A stretch of 5,950 nucleotides of DNA from Verrucomicrobiota bacterium (GTDB lineage Bacteria > Verrucomicrobiota > Verrucomicrobiia > Opitutales > Opitutaceae). Every line of letters begins with the position of its first letter. Within the stretch, counting starts at the first letter, position 1. The notes beneath the pieces were generated by a model that was not told the DNA's origin, made no database searches, and worked only from the letters and a program-made list of their open reading frames with translations. This document shows positions 1-5,950 of the stretch, in pieces. The translations under genes were made by a program, and so were the position numbers. The DNA lies in NCBI GenBank assembly GCA_023447015.1, contig JAEXPG010000036.1:1-5950 (forward strand), in the 5' to 3' direction.

Positions 1-716
1 GCCTGGCGGAGCTTCTCGCAGGCGAAAAGAATCTCGGCGGTGTTGAGGCCGAACTTGGCGTTGTCGCCGGTGGACATCGCCCACTTGCCCTCGCCGCGGG
101 TTTGCAGCTTGGCGCGGAAACCGATGAGCGGTTTGACGCCGGTTTCGGCGGAGAGGCGGATGATGTCGTCGAGCTCGGCGAGCTGTTCGACAACGAGGAT
201 GATTTTTTTGCCGAGCTTGCGGCCGAGCAGGGCGAGGCGGATGTAGTCGTGGTCCTTGTAGCCGTTGCAGACGATGAGGGATTTGGTGTCCTCGTGCATC
301 GCGAGGGCAATCATGAGCTCGGGCTTGGAACCGGCCTCGATGCCGAAGTGGTAGTCCTTGCCGGCATCGAGGATCTCTTCGACGACCTCGCGCAATTGGT
401 TGACCTTGATGGGGAAGACGCCGCGGTACTCGCCCTTGTAGCCTTCCTCGGCGATGGCTTTCTGGAACGCCTCGTTGAGCGCGACCACGCGGTGCCGGAG
501 CAGATCCTGGAAGCGCACGACCATCGGGGCCTTCAGGCCCATGTCGAGGGCCTCCTTCACGACGTCCATCACGCGCACGGCGCGGCCGTCCCTGAGCGGC
601 TGGACGGCGACCTGACCGTCGGCGTCGACCTGGTAATGGCCGGCACCCCAGCGTTTGAAGCCGTAGAGATCCTCGGATTTTTCGACCGACCAGGCGGAAG
701 CGGACTTGGTTTTCAA
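1..716 (-). CDS. speA: Biosynthetic arginine decarboxylase, N-terminal part (cut by window edge)
   Basis: SpeA is a PLP-dependent cytoplasmic enzyme that decarboxylates L-arginine to agmatine, the first step of the agmatine route to putrescine and spermidine. Read on the minus strand, the first 238 codons are present; the family is usually about 630-660 residues, so roughly a third is visible and the rest lies left of position 1. Visible family motifs are the N-terminal block around Tyr18-Trp23 (LYGFKRWGAGHY), FPIKVNQ with the expected PLP lysine at residue 104, EAGSK at 127-131, CNGYKD at 150-155, GKW at 210-212 and KFGL at 221-224. All align well with the E. coli enzyme as I remember it. 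The frame stays open upstream to a stop at 837-839 but has no ATG or GTG before the conserved region, so I take TTG at 716-714, giving a start MKTKSASAW. No Shine-Dalgarno is visible there. The gene diverges from yajC. Family assignment is firm; the exact start is less so. Confidence 0.93.
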   Translation of the reverse strand, partial: MKTKSASAWSVEKSEDLYGFKRWGAGHYQVDADGQVAVQPLRDGRAVRVMDVVKEALDMGLKAPMVVRFQDLLRHRVVALNEAFQKAIAEEGYKGEYRGVFPIKVNQLREVVEEILDAGKDYHFGIEAGSKPELMIALAMHEDTKSLIVCNGYKDHDYIRLALLGRKLGKKIILVVEQLAELDDIIRLSAETGVKPLIGFRAKLQTRGEGKWAMSTGDNAKFGLNTAEILFACEKLRQ

Positions 717-865
717 CGGGAGAAGCGGGCGACGAATGCTGCGGAAGCGGAGGCGGTTGTGCGAATGAGGCCGGAGCGGGCGTGGCGGCAAGCTCTGGGC
801 TTGCGTTTCACGAGGGCGCCGGGATGAATCGCCCCTTCATTTCCAGAGAACTCAACACCTTCGCA
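717..865. promoter_or_regulatory. Divergent intergenic region between speA and yajC
   Basis: These 149 bases must carry the promoter of speA (leftward) and probably that of the yajC-secDF-recJ run (rightward). The only rightward sigma70-like pair I can point to is TTGCGT at 801-806 and ATGAAT at 824-829 with a 17-base spacer. Each hexamer matches the consensus at only three of six positions, so this is weak. If it were real, the transcript would start near 836 and favour the yajC start at 866. No convincing leftward promoter was seen. A small hairpin at 788-804 lies inside the region. Confidence 0.3.
788..804. repeat. Small perfect inverted repeat in the speA/yajC divergent region
   Basis: GCAAGC at 788-793 and GCTTGC at 799-804 are exact reverse complements around a 5-base loop (TCTGG). 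The element lies about 60 bases before the preferred yajC start and 70 bases before the speA start. It could be an operator half-site pair or a structure in the speA leader, or it could be chance in GC-rich DNA. The second arm overlaps the weak -35 candidate at 801-806. Confidence 0.4.
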
Positions 866-1219
866 ATGCACAAAACGCTCCTTTCCCAAGACTTGCCCTC
901 GTTTCTCGCCCAAGCCCAGGCCCCGGCTCAGCAGGGGTTTGCCTGGCAGCAGTTGATGTTCCCGGTGCTGCTGATCGCGGCGATGTATTTCCTGATGATC
1001 GCCCCGCAGCGCAAGAAGCAGAAGGAGCACGCGAAGATGCTGGCCTCGATCAAGAGCGGCGACGAGGTCCTCACCTCCGGCGGCATCTACGGCGTCGTGG
1101 TCACGGTGAAGGAGGATCGCTTCGTGCTCCGCATCGCCGACGGCACGAAGGTTGAGCTGGCCAAAGGCTTCGTGCAGGCTGTCGAGAAAAAGAGCGACAC
1201 CGACAAGAAGTCGGACTGA
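866..1219 (+). CDS. yajC: Sec translocon accessory protein YajC
   Basis: YajC is a small single-span inner-membrane protein that associates with SecDF and the SecYEG preprotein translocase. From the ATG at 866 the product is 117 residues, close to the usual 100-120. A hydrophobic segment at about residues 30-46 (LMFPVLLIAAMYFLMIA) is followed at once by the family hallmark PQRKKQKEH (47-55), then GDEVLTSGGIYGVV (65-78) of the cytoplasmic beta domain, and a Lys/Asp-rich tail. The N-terminal residues rich in Gln, Ala and Pro before the span are common in this family. An in-frame ATG at 824 would add 14 residues (MNRPFISRELNTFA) and has a GAGGG at 812-816 with good spacing, so it remains possible. 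I prefer 866 because the length fits and its A/C-rich leader resembles that of secDF. The frame also opens at a GTG at 782, which is unlikely as a start. It is the first gene of the run with secDF, 72 bases downstream. Confidence 0.92.
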   Translation: MHKTLLSQDLPSFLAQAQAPAQQGFAWQQLMFPVLLIAAMYFLMIAPQRKKQKEHAKMLASIKSGDEVLTSGGIYGVVVTVKEDRFVLRIADGTKVELAKGFVQAVEKKSDTDKKSD

Positions 1220-1227
1220 GCTCAGTC
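1214..1227. repeat. Perfect 14-bp palindrome across the yajC stop codon
   Basis: GACTGAGCTCAGTC reads the same on both strands and contains the yajC TGA (1217-1219). As RNA it could fold into a 5-bp stem with an AGCT loop. No T tract follows, so it does not look like a terminator. It may be a chance palindrome or a minor processing or pausing structure. Confidence 0.4.
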
Positions 1228-1237
1228 GGCAGCCGCT

Positions 1238-1273
1238 GCACACCCCACGCGCCTCCCCGGCGCGGCACACCCC
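1238..1273. repeat. Hairpin flanked by 9-bp direct repeats in the yajC-secDF gap
   Basis: The 9-mer GCACACCCC occurs at 1238-1246 and again at 1265-1273. Between the copies, after one extra A, lies a perfect inverted repeat: CGCGCC at 1248-1253 and GGCGCG at 1259-1264 around TCCCC. The second copy is followed by TTTT at 1274-1277 and the secDF ATG is 18 bases further on. The arrangement resembles a small hairpin between duplicated flanks, or an intra-operon attenuator or processing structure. The T tract is short and nine bases from the stem, so a strong terminator is unlikely. Confidence 0.45.
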
Positions 1274-1291
1274 TTTTAACACAGACAGACC

Positions 1292-3847
1292 ATGTACCAA
1301 CGTATCCTCTGGAAGTTCGCCCTGACGGCGATCGTCCTCCTCTGGGCGACCTTTAATCTGGTCCCCTTCACCGAGACCAAGTTCGAGGACTACCTCAAAC
1401 AGGAATCCACCGCCCAGCGCGACGAGCTGCTCAAGCTCCTCGATCGCGCGAGCGAGCGGGTAGCGGCGGACAAGAGCAAGTACCCCAGCGTCTTTGTCGC
1501 GCTCAAGCAGATCGGCCGCGAGGAACGCATCGACATGACGAAGTTCTTCCCGGAGGTCCGGCTGGAGTCCTCGCTGAAGAACATCGAGAAGCGCAACGAC
1601 ATCCTCTTCGACTACCTCCTGAAGCAGTCCAAGCCCCGCCTCCAGCTCGGTCTCGACCTCAAGGGCGGCGTGGCCTTCACGCTCGAAGCCTCCTCGCTGG
1701 GGGCGTCCGACACCCATGAGAGCGTCCGCTCGCTCCAGCTCGACAAGGCCGTGGAGATCATCGGCACCCGCGTGAACGGCCTCGGCGTGGCCGAGCCGAT
1801 CATCCGCCCGGTCGGCACCAATCGCATCGAGGTCCAGCTGCCCGGTGTGTCCACCAAGGACAACCCCGAGGTCGTCAACATCCTCAAGAAGCCCGCCCGC
1901 CTTGATTTCCGCCTCGTGCATCCGCAGTACTCGCACATGCCCGAGCCGCTGCCGGCCTCCCAGCTGCCCCCGGGCTACGTGAACATGAGCATGGACTCCG
2001 ACGACGCCAACGGTCGTCCGGTCACCGTCTATTGCGCCGTGAAGCGCATCCCCGAGATGACGGGCGAGACCGTCACCGACTCCCGCCCGACGATGGACAT
2101 GTACGGCGGCTACGAGATCCTCCTGCGCTTCAACGACGCCGGCGCGAAGAAGTTCGCCGATGTCACGGGCGCCAATGTCGGCCGTCTCTTGGGCATCGTG
2201 CTCGACGGCAAGCTCTACTCCGCCCCGCGCATCAACGACCGCATCGGCGGCGGCAACGCCCAGATCACGGGCAAGTTCACCCAGCGTGAGGCCATCGAGC
2301 TCTCCAACGTCCTCAACAACCCGCTCGACGTCGACCTGAAGGTCGTCGAGCAGTACGAGGTCGGCCAGTCGCTCGGCAAAGACGCGATCCTGAGCGCCCA
2401 GAATGCGTTCCTCATCAGCACGGCGCTTACGATCGGCTTCATCATCCTCTTCTATTTCGCCGGCGGCGTGATCGCCGCGATCGGTATGGCCGCGAACGTG
2501 TTCGTGATCCTCGGGGTGATGGCGATGCCCGGCCTCGAGGCGACGCTCACCATGCCCGGCATCGCGGGCATCGTCCTGACCCTGGCGATGTCGGTCGACG
2601 CCAACATCCTCATCTTCGAGCGCATGCGCGAAGAGCTGGCCGTGGGCAAATCGCTCCCCGCCGCGCTCGAGGCGGGCTTCGAAAAGGCCTGGTCCGCGAT
2701 TCTCGACTCCAACGTCACCACGCTCCTCGTGGCCATCATCATGTGGGCGCTGGGCTCCGGCCCGGTGAAGGGCTTCGGCGTCACGCTGACCATCGGTATC
2801 TTCACCACGATGTTTGCGGCGATGATCGTCAGCAAGCTGCTCCTCCAGGTGCTGATCCTTCCCGGCTACATGAAGCGCATGCGGATGCTGCCGATCATCC
2901 AGAACACCAAGTTCGACTTCCTGAAGTACGGTCGGTCGGCCTTCATCGGTTCCTGGCTCATCGTCTTCGCCGGCATCGCCGTCGTCGCCGTCAAGGGCAA
3001 GGACATCTTCGGCGTCGCCTTCGTCGGCGGCGACCAGATCACCATCACCTACACGCAGGAGAAGGACGTCGGGCAGCTGCGCGACGCGGCGCTGAAGGGC
3101 ACCGGCGTGCGCGAGGCGACCTTCGCCTACCAGACCCAGCTCGGCGGCACCGGCACCAAGGCGCTCAAATGCACCACCGAGTTCGAGAAGGGCGCGGTGG
3201 TGGTGGAGGCCCTGCAGAAGGCGTTCCCCGACGCGGGCTTCGTCAACGCCGGCGTGACCAGCATCGGGCCGACGATCGGCTCCGAGATCCTGCGCAGCGC
3301 CGTCATCTCCGTGGCGCTGGCCCTGGTCGGCATCATGCTCTACGTGGCCTTCCGTTTCGAGTTCGGCTACGGCATGGGCGCGGTGGTCTCCACCATCCAC
3401 GACCTGTTCATGGTCATCGGCGTGTTCGTGATGTTCGACCGCCAGTTCAACGCCTCCATGGTCGCGGCCATCCTGCTCATCATCGGCTACTCGATCAACG
3501 ACACCATCGTCGTGTTCGACCGCATCCGTGAGGAGCTGGCCAAGAATCCCGAGGGCTCGCTGCGCGAGGTGCTCAACCGCGCGCTCAACCTCACGCTCTC
3601 CCGCACGATCATCACCGGCGGCACCACGCTGCTGACCTCCATCACGCTGATCGTGGTGACGACCGGTGACGTGAACGACATCGCCTTCACCCTGCTCATC
3701 GGTGTGCTCACCGGTACGTTCTCCTCGCTGTTCATCGCCTGCCCCGTCTTCTACTGGTGGCACAAGGGCGAGCGCCGGCATGTCGAGGCGCACCGCGACA
3801 TCGCCCCGAAGTACGAGTGGGAAGGCGCGAGCAAGGCCTCCGAATAA
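1292..3847 (+). CDS. secDF: Protein translocase subunit SecDF (natural SecD-SecF fusion)
   Basis: SecDF is an RND-family inner-membrane protein that uses the proton gradient to help complete export of preproteins through SecYEG. The 851-residue product carries both halves. SecD: one span near residues 7-25, a large periplasmic region with GLDLKGG (120-126) and an IEVQLPGV block, then GKDAILSAQNAF (362-373) leading into five spans, with SVDANILIFER at 434-444; Asp436 matches the membrane aspartate needed for proton coupling in this family (E. coli SecD D519 region). SecF: starts around FDFLKYGR (541 onward), has its signature at 574-580, GPTIGSEI before the second span, TIHD near 704 and GYSINDTIVVFDRIREEL from 732. 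Twelve spans are expected. One oddity is that the SecF signature, normally GxDFxGG, reads GVAFVGG, with Ala576 in place of Asp. The ATG at 1292 follows an A/C-rich leader without Shine-Dalgarno. It lies between yajC and recJ (44 bases downstream). Confidence 0.97.
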   Translation: MYQRILWKFALTAIVLLWATFNLVPFTETKFEDYLKQESTAQRDELLKLLDRASERVAADKSKYPSVFVALKQIGREERIDMTKFFPEVRLESSLKNIEKRNDILFDYLLKQSKPRLQLGLDLKGGVAFTLEASSLGASDTHESVRSLQLDKAVEIIGTRVNGLGVAEPIIRPVGTNRIEVQLPGVSTKDNPEVVNILKKPARLDFRLVHPQYSHMPEPLPASQLPPGYVNMSMDSDDANGRPVTVYCAVKRIPEMTGETVTDSRPTMDMYGGYEILLRFNDAGAKKFADVTGANVGRLLGIVLDGKLYSAPRINDRIGGGNAQITGKFTQREAIELSNVLNNPLDVDLKVVEQYEVGQSLGKDAILSAQNAFLISTALTIGFIILFYFAGGVIAAIGMAANVFVILGVMAMPGLEATLTMPGIAGIVLTLAMSVDANILIFERMREELAVGKSLPAALEAGFEKAWSAILDSNVTTLLVAIIMWALGSGPVKGFGVTLTIGIFTTMFAAMIVSKLLLQVLILPGYMKRMRMLPIIQNTKFDFLKYGRSAFIGSWLIVFAGIAVVAVKGKDIFGVAFVGGDQITITYTQEKDVGQLRDAALKGTGVREATFAYQTQLGGTGTKALKCTTEFEKGAVVVEALQKAFPDAGFVNAGVTSIGPTIGSEILRSAVISVALALVGIMLYVAFRFEFGYGMGAVVSTIHDLFMVIGVFVMFDRQFNASMVAAILLIIGYSINDTIVVFDRIREELAKNPEGSLREVLNRALNLTLSRTIITGGTTLLTSITLIVVTTGDVNDIAFTLLIGVLTGTFSSLFIACPVFYWWHKGERRHVEAHRDIAPKYEWEGASKASE

Positions 3848-3857
3848 GCCGACGCGA

Positions 3858-3874
3858 GGTCCCCGCCGGGGATC
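3858..3874. repeat. Hairpin between secDF and recJ
   Basis: GGTCCCC at 3858-3864 can pair with GGGGATC at 3868-3874 (one G-U pair) around a 3-base loop, just after the secDF stop and 17 bases before the recJ ATG. No T tract follows, so it is not a standard intrinsic terminator. It could stabilise the upstream mRNA, mark a processing site or affect recJ translation. Confidence 0.45.
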
Positions 3875-3891
3875 GCGCGCCTGCGCCAGCC

Positions 3892-5625
3892 ATGTCCCCC
3901 ACGGTGAAACACCGTTGGAACCATCAGCCCGTGGCCGCCGAGGCGGTCGCGGGCCTCGCCACCGCGTTGCAGACCAGCCCCGTGCTGGCCGAGCTGCTCG
4001 TGCGGGCGGGATGGTCCGACCCCGACGATGCCCGACGTTTCCTGCAGCCGCGTCTGGCCGAGCTCGACGATCCTTTCCGGATCGCCGGGATCGACCGCGC
4101 CGTCGTGCGTCTCCAGACCGCCATCGCCGCGCGCGACTCGCTTGTGATCCTCGGCGACTACGATGTCGACGGGGTGAGCAGCACGGCGTTCCTCGTGAGC
4201 ATCCTGCGGCAGTTCGGCCTGGAGCCGCGCTTCATCGTGCCGCTGCGCCTGGAGGAGGGCTACGGCCTGAGCCGCAACGCCATCGATCGGGCGCTGGAGA
4301 CCGGCGTGCCGAAGCTCTTCATCGCCCTCGACTGCGGCACCAATTCCTGCGCCGAGGTCGCGTATCTGCGCTCCCGGGGCGCCGACGTCATCATCGTCGA
4401 CCACCACCGCTCGAAGGAGGCCGTGCCGGAGGAGGCGATCCTCATCAACCCGCACGTGCATGCCGAGACGGCCGCGCCGGCCTGGCAGAACCTCTGCACC
4501 GTCGGCCTCGTCTTCAAGCTCGTGCACGCCCTGCTCAAGGCGCAGCGCGACGCCGGCCACCCGGTGGCGCAGGCGATCAAGCTCCGCGACTACCTCGACC
4601 TCGTGGCGATGGGCACGGTGGCCGACCTCGTGCCGCTGCTGGGCGAGAACCGCATCCTCGCGAAGCACGGTCTCTCGATCCTCGAGCAGACGACCCGCCC
4701 CGGCCTGCTCGCCCTGATGGAAGTGAGCGGGATCGACCGCGCCAACGGCCTGCAACCCGTCGACATCTCTTTCCGCCTCGGCCCGCGCATCAATGCCAGC
4801 GGCCGCCTGGCCGACGCTGCGCTATCGGTGGAGCTCATCCTCAGCGAGGATCGTGCGTTCTGTCAGGACGCCGCCCGCCAGCTCGACGGTTTCAACCGCG
4901 AGCGGCAGGACATCGAACGGCGCATCACCGAGGATGCCGAGCGTCAGGTCGAGGAGCGGTATGCCGGCGACCACGGCATCGTGCTCTACGACGACAGCTG
5001 GCATCCCGGCGTGGTCGGCATCGTCGCCAGTCGCGTGTCGCGGAAGTTCAACCGCCCGTGCATCGTCCTCGGTCGCGAGGGCGAGATGGCGAAGGGATCC
5101 GGCCGCAGCGTTTTCGGGATCAACCTCGTCGAGGCGCTCAGCGACAGCAACGAACTGCTCAGCAACTGGGGCGGGCATCCGATGGCGGTCGGCGTGTCGC
5201 TCGACCGCGCTCGGGTGGAGGAATTCCGCGGGCGGTTCAACGCCGCGGTGGCGCAGCGGCTCGAGGGGCGCGACCTCGATCGGTCGTTCGACATCTCCGC
5301 CTGGGTCGACCTCGAGTCGATCGACGAGCACCTGATGGGCGAACTGGCGCTGCTGCATCCATTCGGACAGGGCAACCCGAAGCCGGTGTTCGCCGTCTCC
5401 GGTGCGGTCTTCGCGAAGCGCCCCGAGGTGTTCAAGGACCAGCATTTCCGCTTCCAGCTCGACGACGCCACCGGCCGCCGGCTCTTCGGTGTTGCCTGGA
5501 AGATGGCCGACCGCCTGCCGCCCGCGGGCCGCCGGGTGGACCTCGCCTTCGAGCTGGTCTGGAACCATTTCAACGGGCGCAAGCTGCTGCAGCTCGAGCT
5601 GCTCGACTGGCGTCTGGCGAAGTAG
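3892..5625 (+). CDS. recJ: Single-stranded-DNA-specific 5'-3' exonuclease RecJ
   Basis: RecJ is a cytoplasmic DHH-superfamily, metal-dependent nuclease that degrades single-stranded DNA 5' to 3' in RecF-pathway recombination, mismatch repair and base-excision repair. The product is 577 residues, the same length as E. coli RecJ. The motifs appear in order: GDYDVDGV (88-95), LDCG with Asp147, VDHH with Asp170-His171-His172, GTVAD (241-245) followed by LVPLLGENR, PRINASGRL (298-306), then the DHHA1 part with SGRS (403-406) and GGHPMAVG from 427, and a C-terminal OB-like region ending in LLDWRLAK. All the expected metal-binding Asp and His residues are present, so the enzyme should be active. The frame is open upstream into secDF from a GTG at 3757, but those 45 residues are Arg/Pro-rich and overlap secDF, so I use the ATG at 3892, where a normal RecJ N-terminus begins. 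No clear Shine-Dalgarno is seen. It is probably cotranscribed with secDF. Confidence 0.96.
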   Translation: MSPTVKHRWNHQPVAAEAVAGLATALQTSPVLAELLVRAGWSDPDDARRFLQPRLAELDDPFRIAGIDRAVVRLQTAIAARDSLVILGDYDVDGVSSTAFLVSILRQFGLEPRFIVPLRLEEGYGLSRNAIDRALETGVPKLFIALDCGTNSCAEVAYLRSRGADVIIVDHHRSKEAVPEEAILINPHVHAETAAPAWQNLCTVGLVFKLVHALLKAQRDAGHPVAQAIKLRDYLDLVAMGTVADLVPLLGENRILAKHGLSILEQTTRPGLLALMEVSGIDRANGLQPVDISFRLGPRINASGRLADAALSVELILSEDRAFCQDAARQLDGFNRERQDIERRITEDAERQVEERYAGDHGIVLYDDSWHPGVVGIVASRVSRKFNRPCIVLGREGEMAKGSGRSVFGINLVEALSDSNELLSNWGGHPMAVGVSLDRARVEEFRGRFNAAVAQRLEGRDLDRSFDISAWVDLESIDEHLMGELALLHPFGQGNPKPVFAVSGAVFAKRPEVFKDQHFRFQLDDATGRRLFGVAWKMADRLPPAGRRVDLAFELVWNHFNGRKLLQLELLDWRLAK

Positions 5626-5769
5626 GGCGCGACCGGGTGCGACAAGCTCCAGCGGCGCCGTGCCTCATCCCCCTTTGGGGCAGACGACAGGAGCCAGCGA
5701 ACCCTGCCGGGCCGGGCGATGTCGGGCGGGAATCTTCGGCCCCCTTTCGGACTCCGCGCGGGAACTGAC

Positions 5770-5795
5770 CACGGATTGCACGGATCGCCACGGAT
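5770..5795. repeat. Three phased CACGGAT heptamers
   Basis: CACGGAT occurs exactly at 5770-5776, 5779-5785 and 5789-5795, with start-to-start distances of 9 and 10 bases, about one turn of the DNA helix. From memory, similar heptamer arrays recur between genes in Verrucomicrobiota and Planctomycetota genomes as dispersed repeats of unknown function; this was not checked by search. The third copy forms the left arm of the adjoining hairpin. Confidence 0.7.
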
Positions 5796-5832
5796 GAAGG
5801 TCCGGCCGTCCTCGTCCTCCGTGGCCAGTTTT
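5787..5832 (+). terminator. Imperfect hairpin with short T tract, possible recJ terminator or repeat end
   Basis: GCCACGGA at 5787-5794 is the exact reverse complement of TCCGTGGC at 5818-5825. The pairing continues inward with mismatches (GA with TC, GG with TC including a wobble) to 5800 and 5812, leaving an 11-base loop. TTTT follows at 5829-5832. This could end the yajC-secDF-recJ transcript about 200 bases after recJ, though the T tract is short. Since the left arm includes a CACGGAT unit, it may equally be part of a dispersed repeat. Confidence 0.35.
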
Positions 5833-5859
5833 GCGAATCGAGTTTCTCGGGGAGATAAC
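5831..5859 (+). promoter_or_regulatory. Possible sigma70-type promoter pointing right
   Basis: TTGCGA at 5831-5836 and GATAAC at 5854-5859 are separated by exactly 17 bases; each hexamer matches the consensus at four of six positions. Transcription would start near 5866 and run through the inverted repeat at the right edge toward a gene outside the window. Evidence is sequence resemblance only. Confidence 0.25.
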
Positions 5860-5917
5860 GACCGCTCCGGGATTCAGCGTGGGCGGGTCCCGCGGTGCGC
5901 GACGGCTGCGGCGCGTT

Positions 5918-5950
5918 CCGCGAATGTAACACAATAGATTACATTCGCGG
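5918..5950. repeat. Perfect 12-bp inverted repeat with 9-base spacer at the window edge
   Basis: CCGCGAATGTAA at 5918-5929 is the exact reverse complement of TTACATTCGCGG at 5939-5950, around CACAATAGA. The arm centres are 21 bases apart, two helical turns, which suits a dimeric helix-turn-helix regulator. The inner part is AT-rich compared with its surroundings. The right arm ends at the last base, so the repeat may be longer. It could be an operator for the next gene, a terminator stem or a repeat boundary. Confidence 0.7.

Larger units (their letters stand above)
5626..5950. other. Non-coding region downstream of recJ
   Basis: No credible gene is seen in these 325 bases; the open frames here are short, low in normal codon bias and resemble nothing known. 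The first 140 bases are GC-rich with only weak self-complementarity: CCCC/GGGG around TTT at 5670-5680, and GGGCCG (5709-5714) with CGGCCC (5737-5742). None has a T tract. The right half holds a CACGGAT array with hairpin, a possible promoter and a perfect inverted repeat, described separately. The next gene lies beyond the window. Confidence 0.7.

Noticed and set aside
102..827. A 241-codon plus-strand open frame opposite speA.
   Set aside because: It is the complement of the speA reading frame, which matches arginine decarboxylase motifs across the whole stretch; the plus-strand product is rich in Asp, Glu and Val and resembles nothing.
713..3793. A 1026-codon open frame on the minus strand opposite yajC and secDF.
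   Set aside because: Its product is dominated by Asp, Glu, His, Gly, Arg, Val and Ala without recognisable domains, as expected for the complement of a high-GC gene. YajC and SecDF on the plus strand have clear family motifs throughout.
3757..3891. A 45-residue N-terminal extension of RecJ from the GTG at 3757.
   Set aside because: It would lie mostly inside secDF in another frame and is Arg/Pro-rich; RecJ proteins begin close to the sequence after the ATG at 3892.
3751..4755. A 334-codon minus-strand open frame opposite the 5' part of recJ.
   Set aside because: The composition is typical of an antisense shadow, and no domain or start signal is seen.
5669..5680. CCCCC-TTT-GGGG shortly after recJ as an intrinsic terminator.
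   Set aside because: The stem is only four pairs and no T tract follows on either strand, so it does not meet the usual pattern.
3702..5768. A 688-codon plus-strand open frame overlapping secDF and recJ.
   Set aside because: The product is Arg/Pro/Gly/Ala-rich low-complexity sequence, a frame shadow of recJ, which carries all the DHH motifs.
5719..5937. A 72-codon plus-strand frame in the region after recJ.
   Set aside because: It runs through the CACGGAT array and hairpin, has no ribosome binding site and gives a Ser/Arg-rich product without known similarity.

Overview
The window is a high-GC bacterial chromosomal segment. The gene set and protein sequences (a natural SecD-SecF fusion preceded by yajC and followed by recJ, starts that often lack a Shine-Dalgarno, and CACGGAT heptamer repeats between genes) suggest a member of Verrucomicrobiota, possibly an Opitutaceae relative. 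That placement is inferred from general familiarity and was not searched.

Layout from left to right: (1) positions 1-716, minus strand, hold the N-terminal third of a biosynthetic arginine decarboxylase (speA), cut by the window edge and apparently starting at TTG. (2) Positions 717-865 form a short divergent intergenic region with a small hairpin. (3) yajC (866-1219), secDF (1292-3847) and recJ (3892-5625) lie in a row on the plus strand with gaps of 72 and 44 bases, as in one operon. (4) Positions 5626-5950 have no credible gene. They hold a CACGGAT heptamer array running into a hairpin, a weak promoter candidate, and a perfect 12-bp inverted repeat (9-base spacer) that reaches the last base of the window.

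Functionally, YajC and SecDF are accessory parts of the Sec preprotein translocase: SecDF uses the proton gradient to help pull exported proteins across the inner membrane, and YajC associates with it. RecJ is the 5'-3' single-strand DNA exonuclease used in recombination and mismatch or base-excision repair. Its place behind secDF resembles the secDF/recJ neighbourhood of some other phyla and does not by itself mean a shared function. SpeA starts polyamine synthesis and is transcribed away from the Sec genes.

The coding part is ordinary housekeeping, and I see no sign of a new multi-gene system. The most unusual details are an Asp-to-Ala change in the SecF signature motif, a hairpin flanked by 9-bp direct repeats between yajC and secDF, the heptamer/hairpin element after recJ, and the perfect inverted repeat at the right edge.
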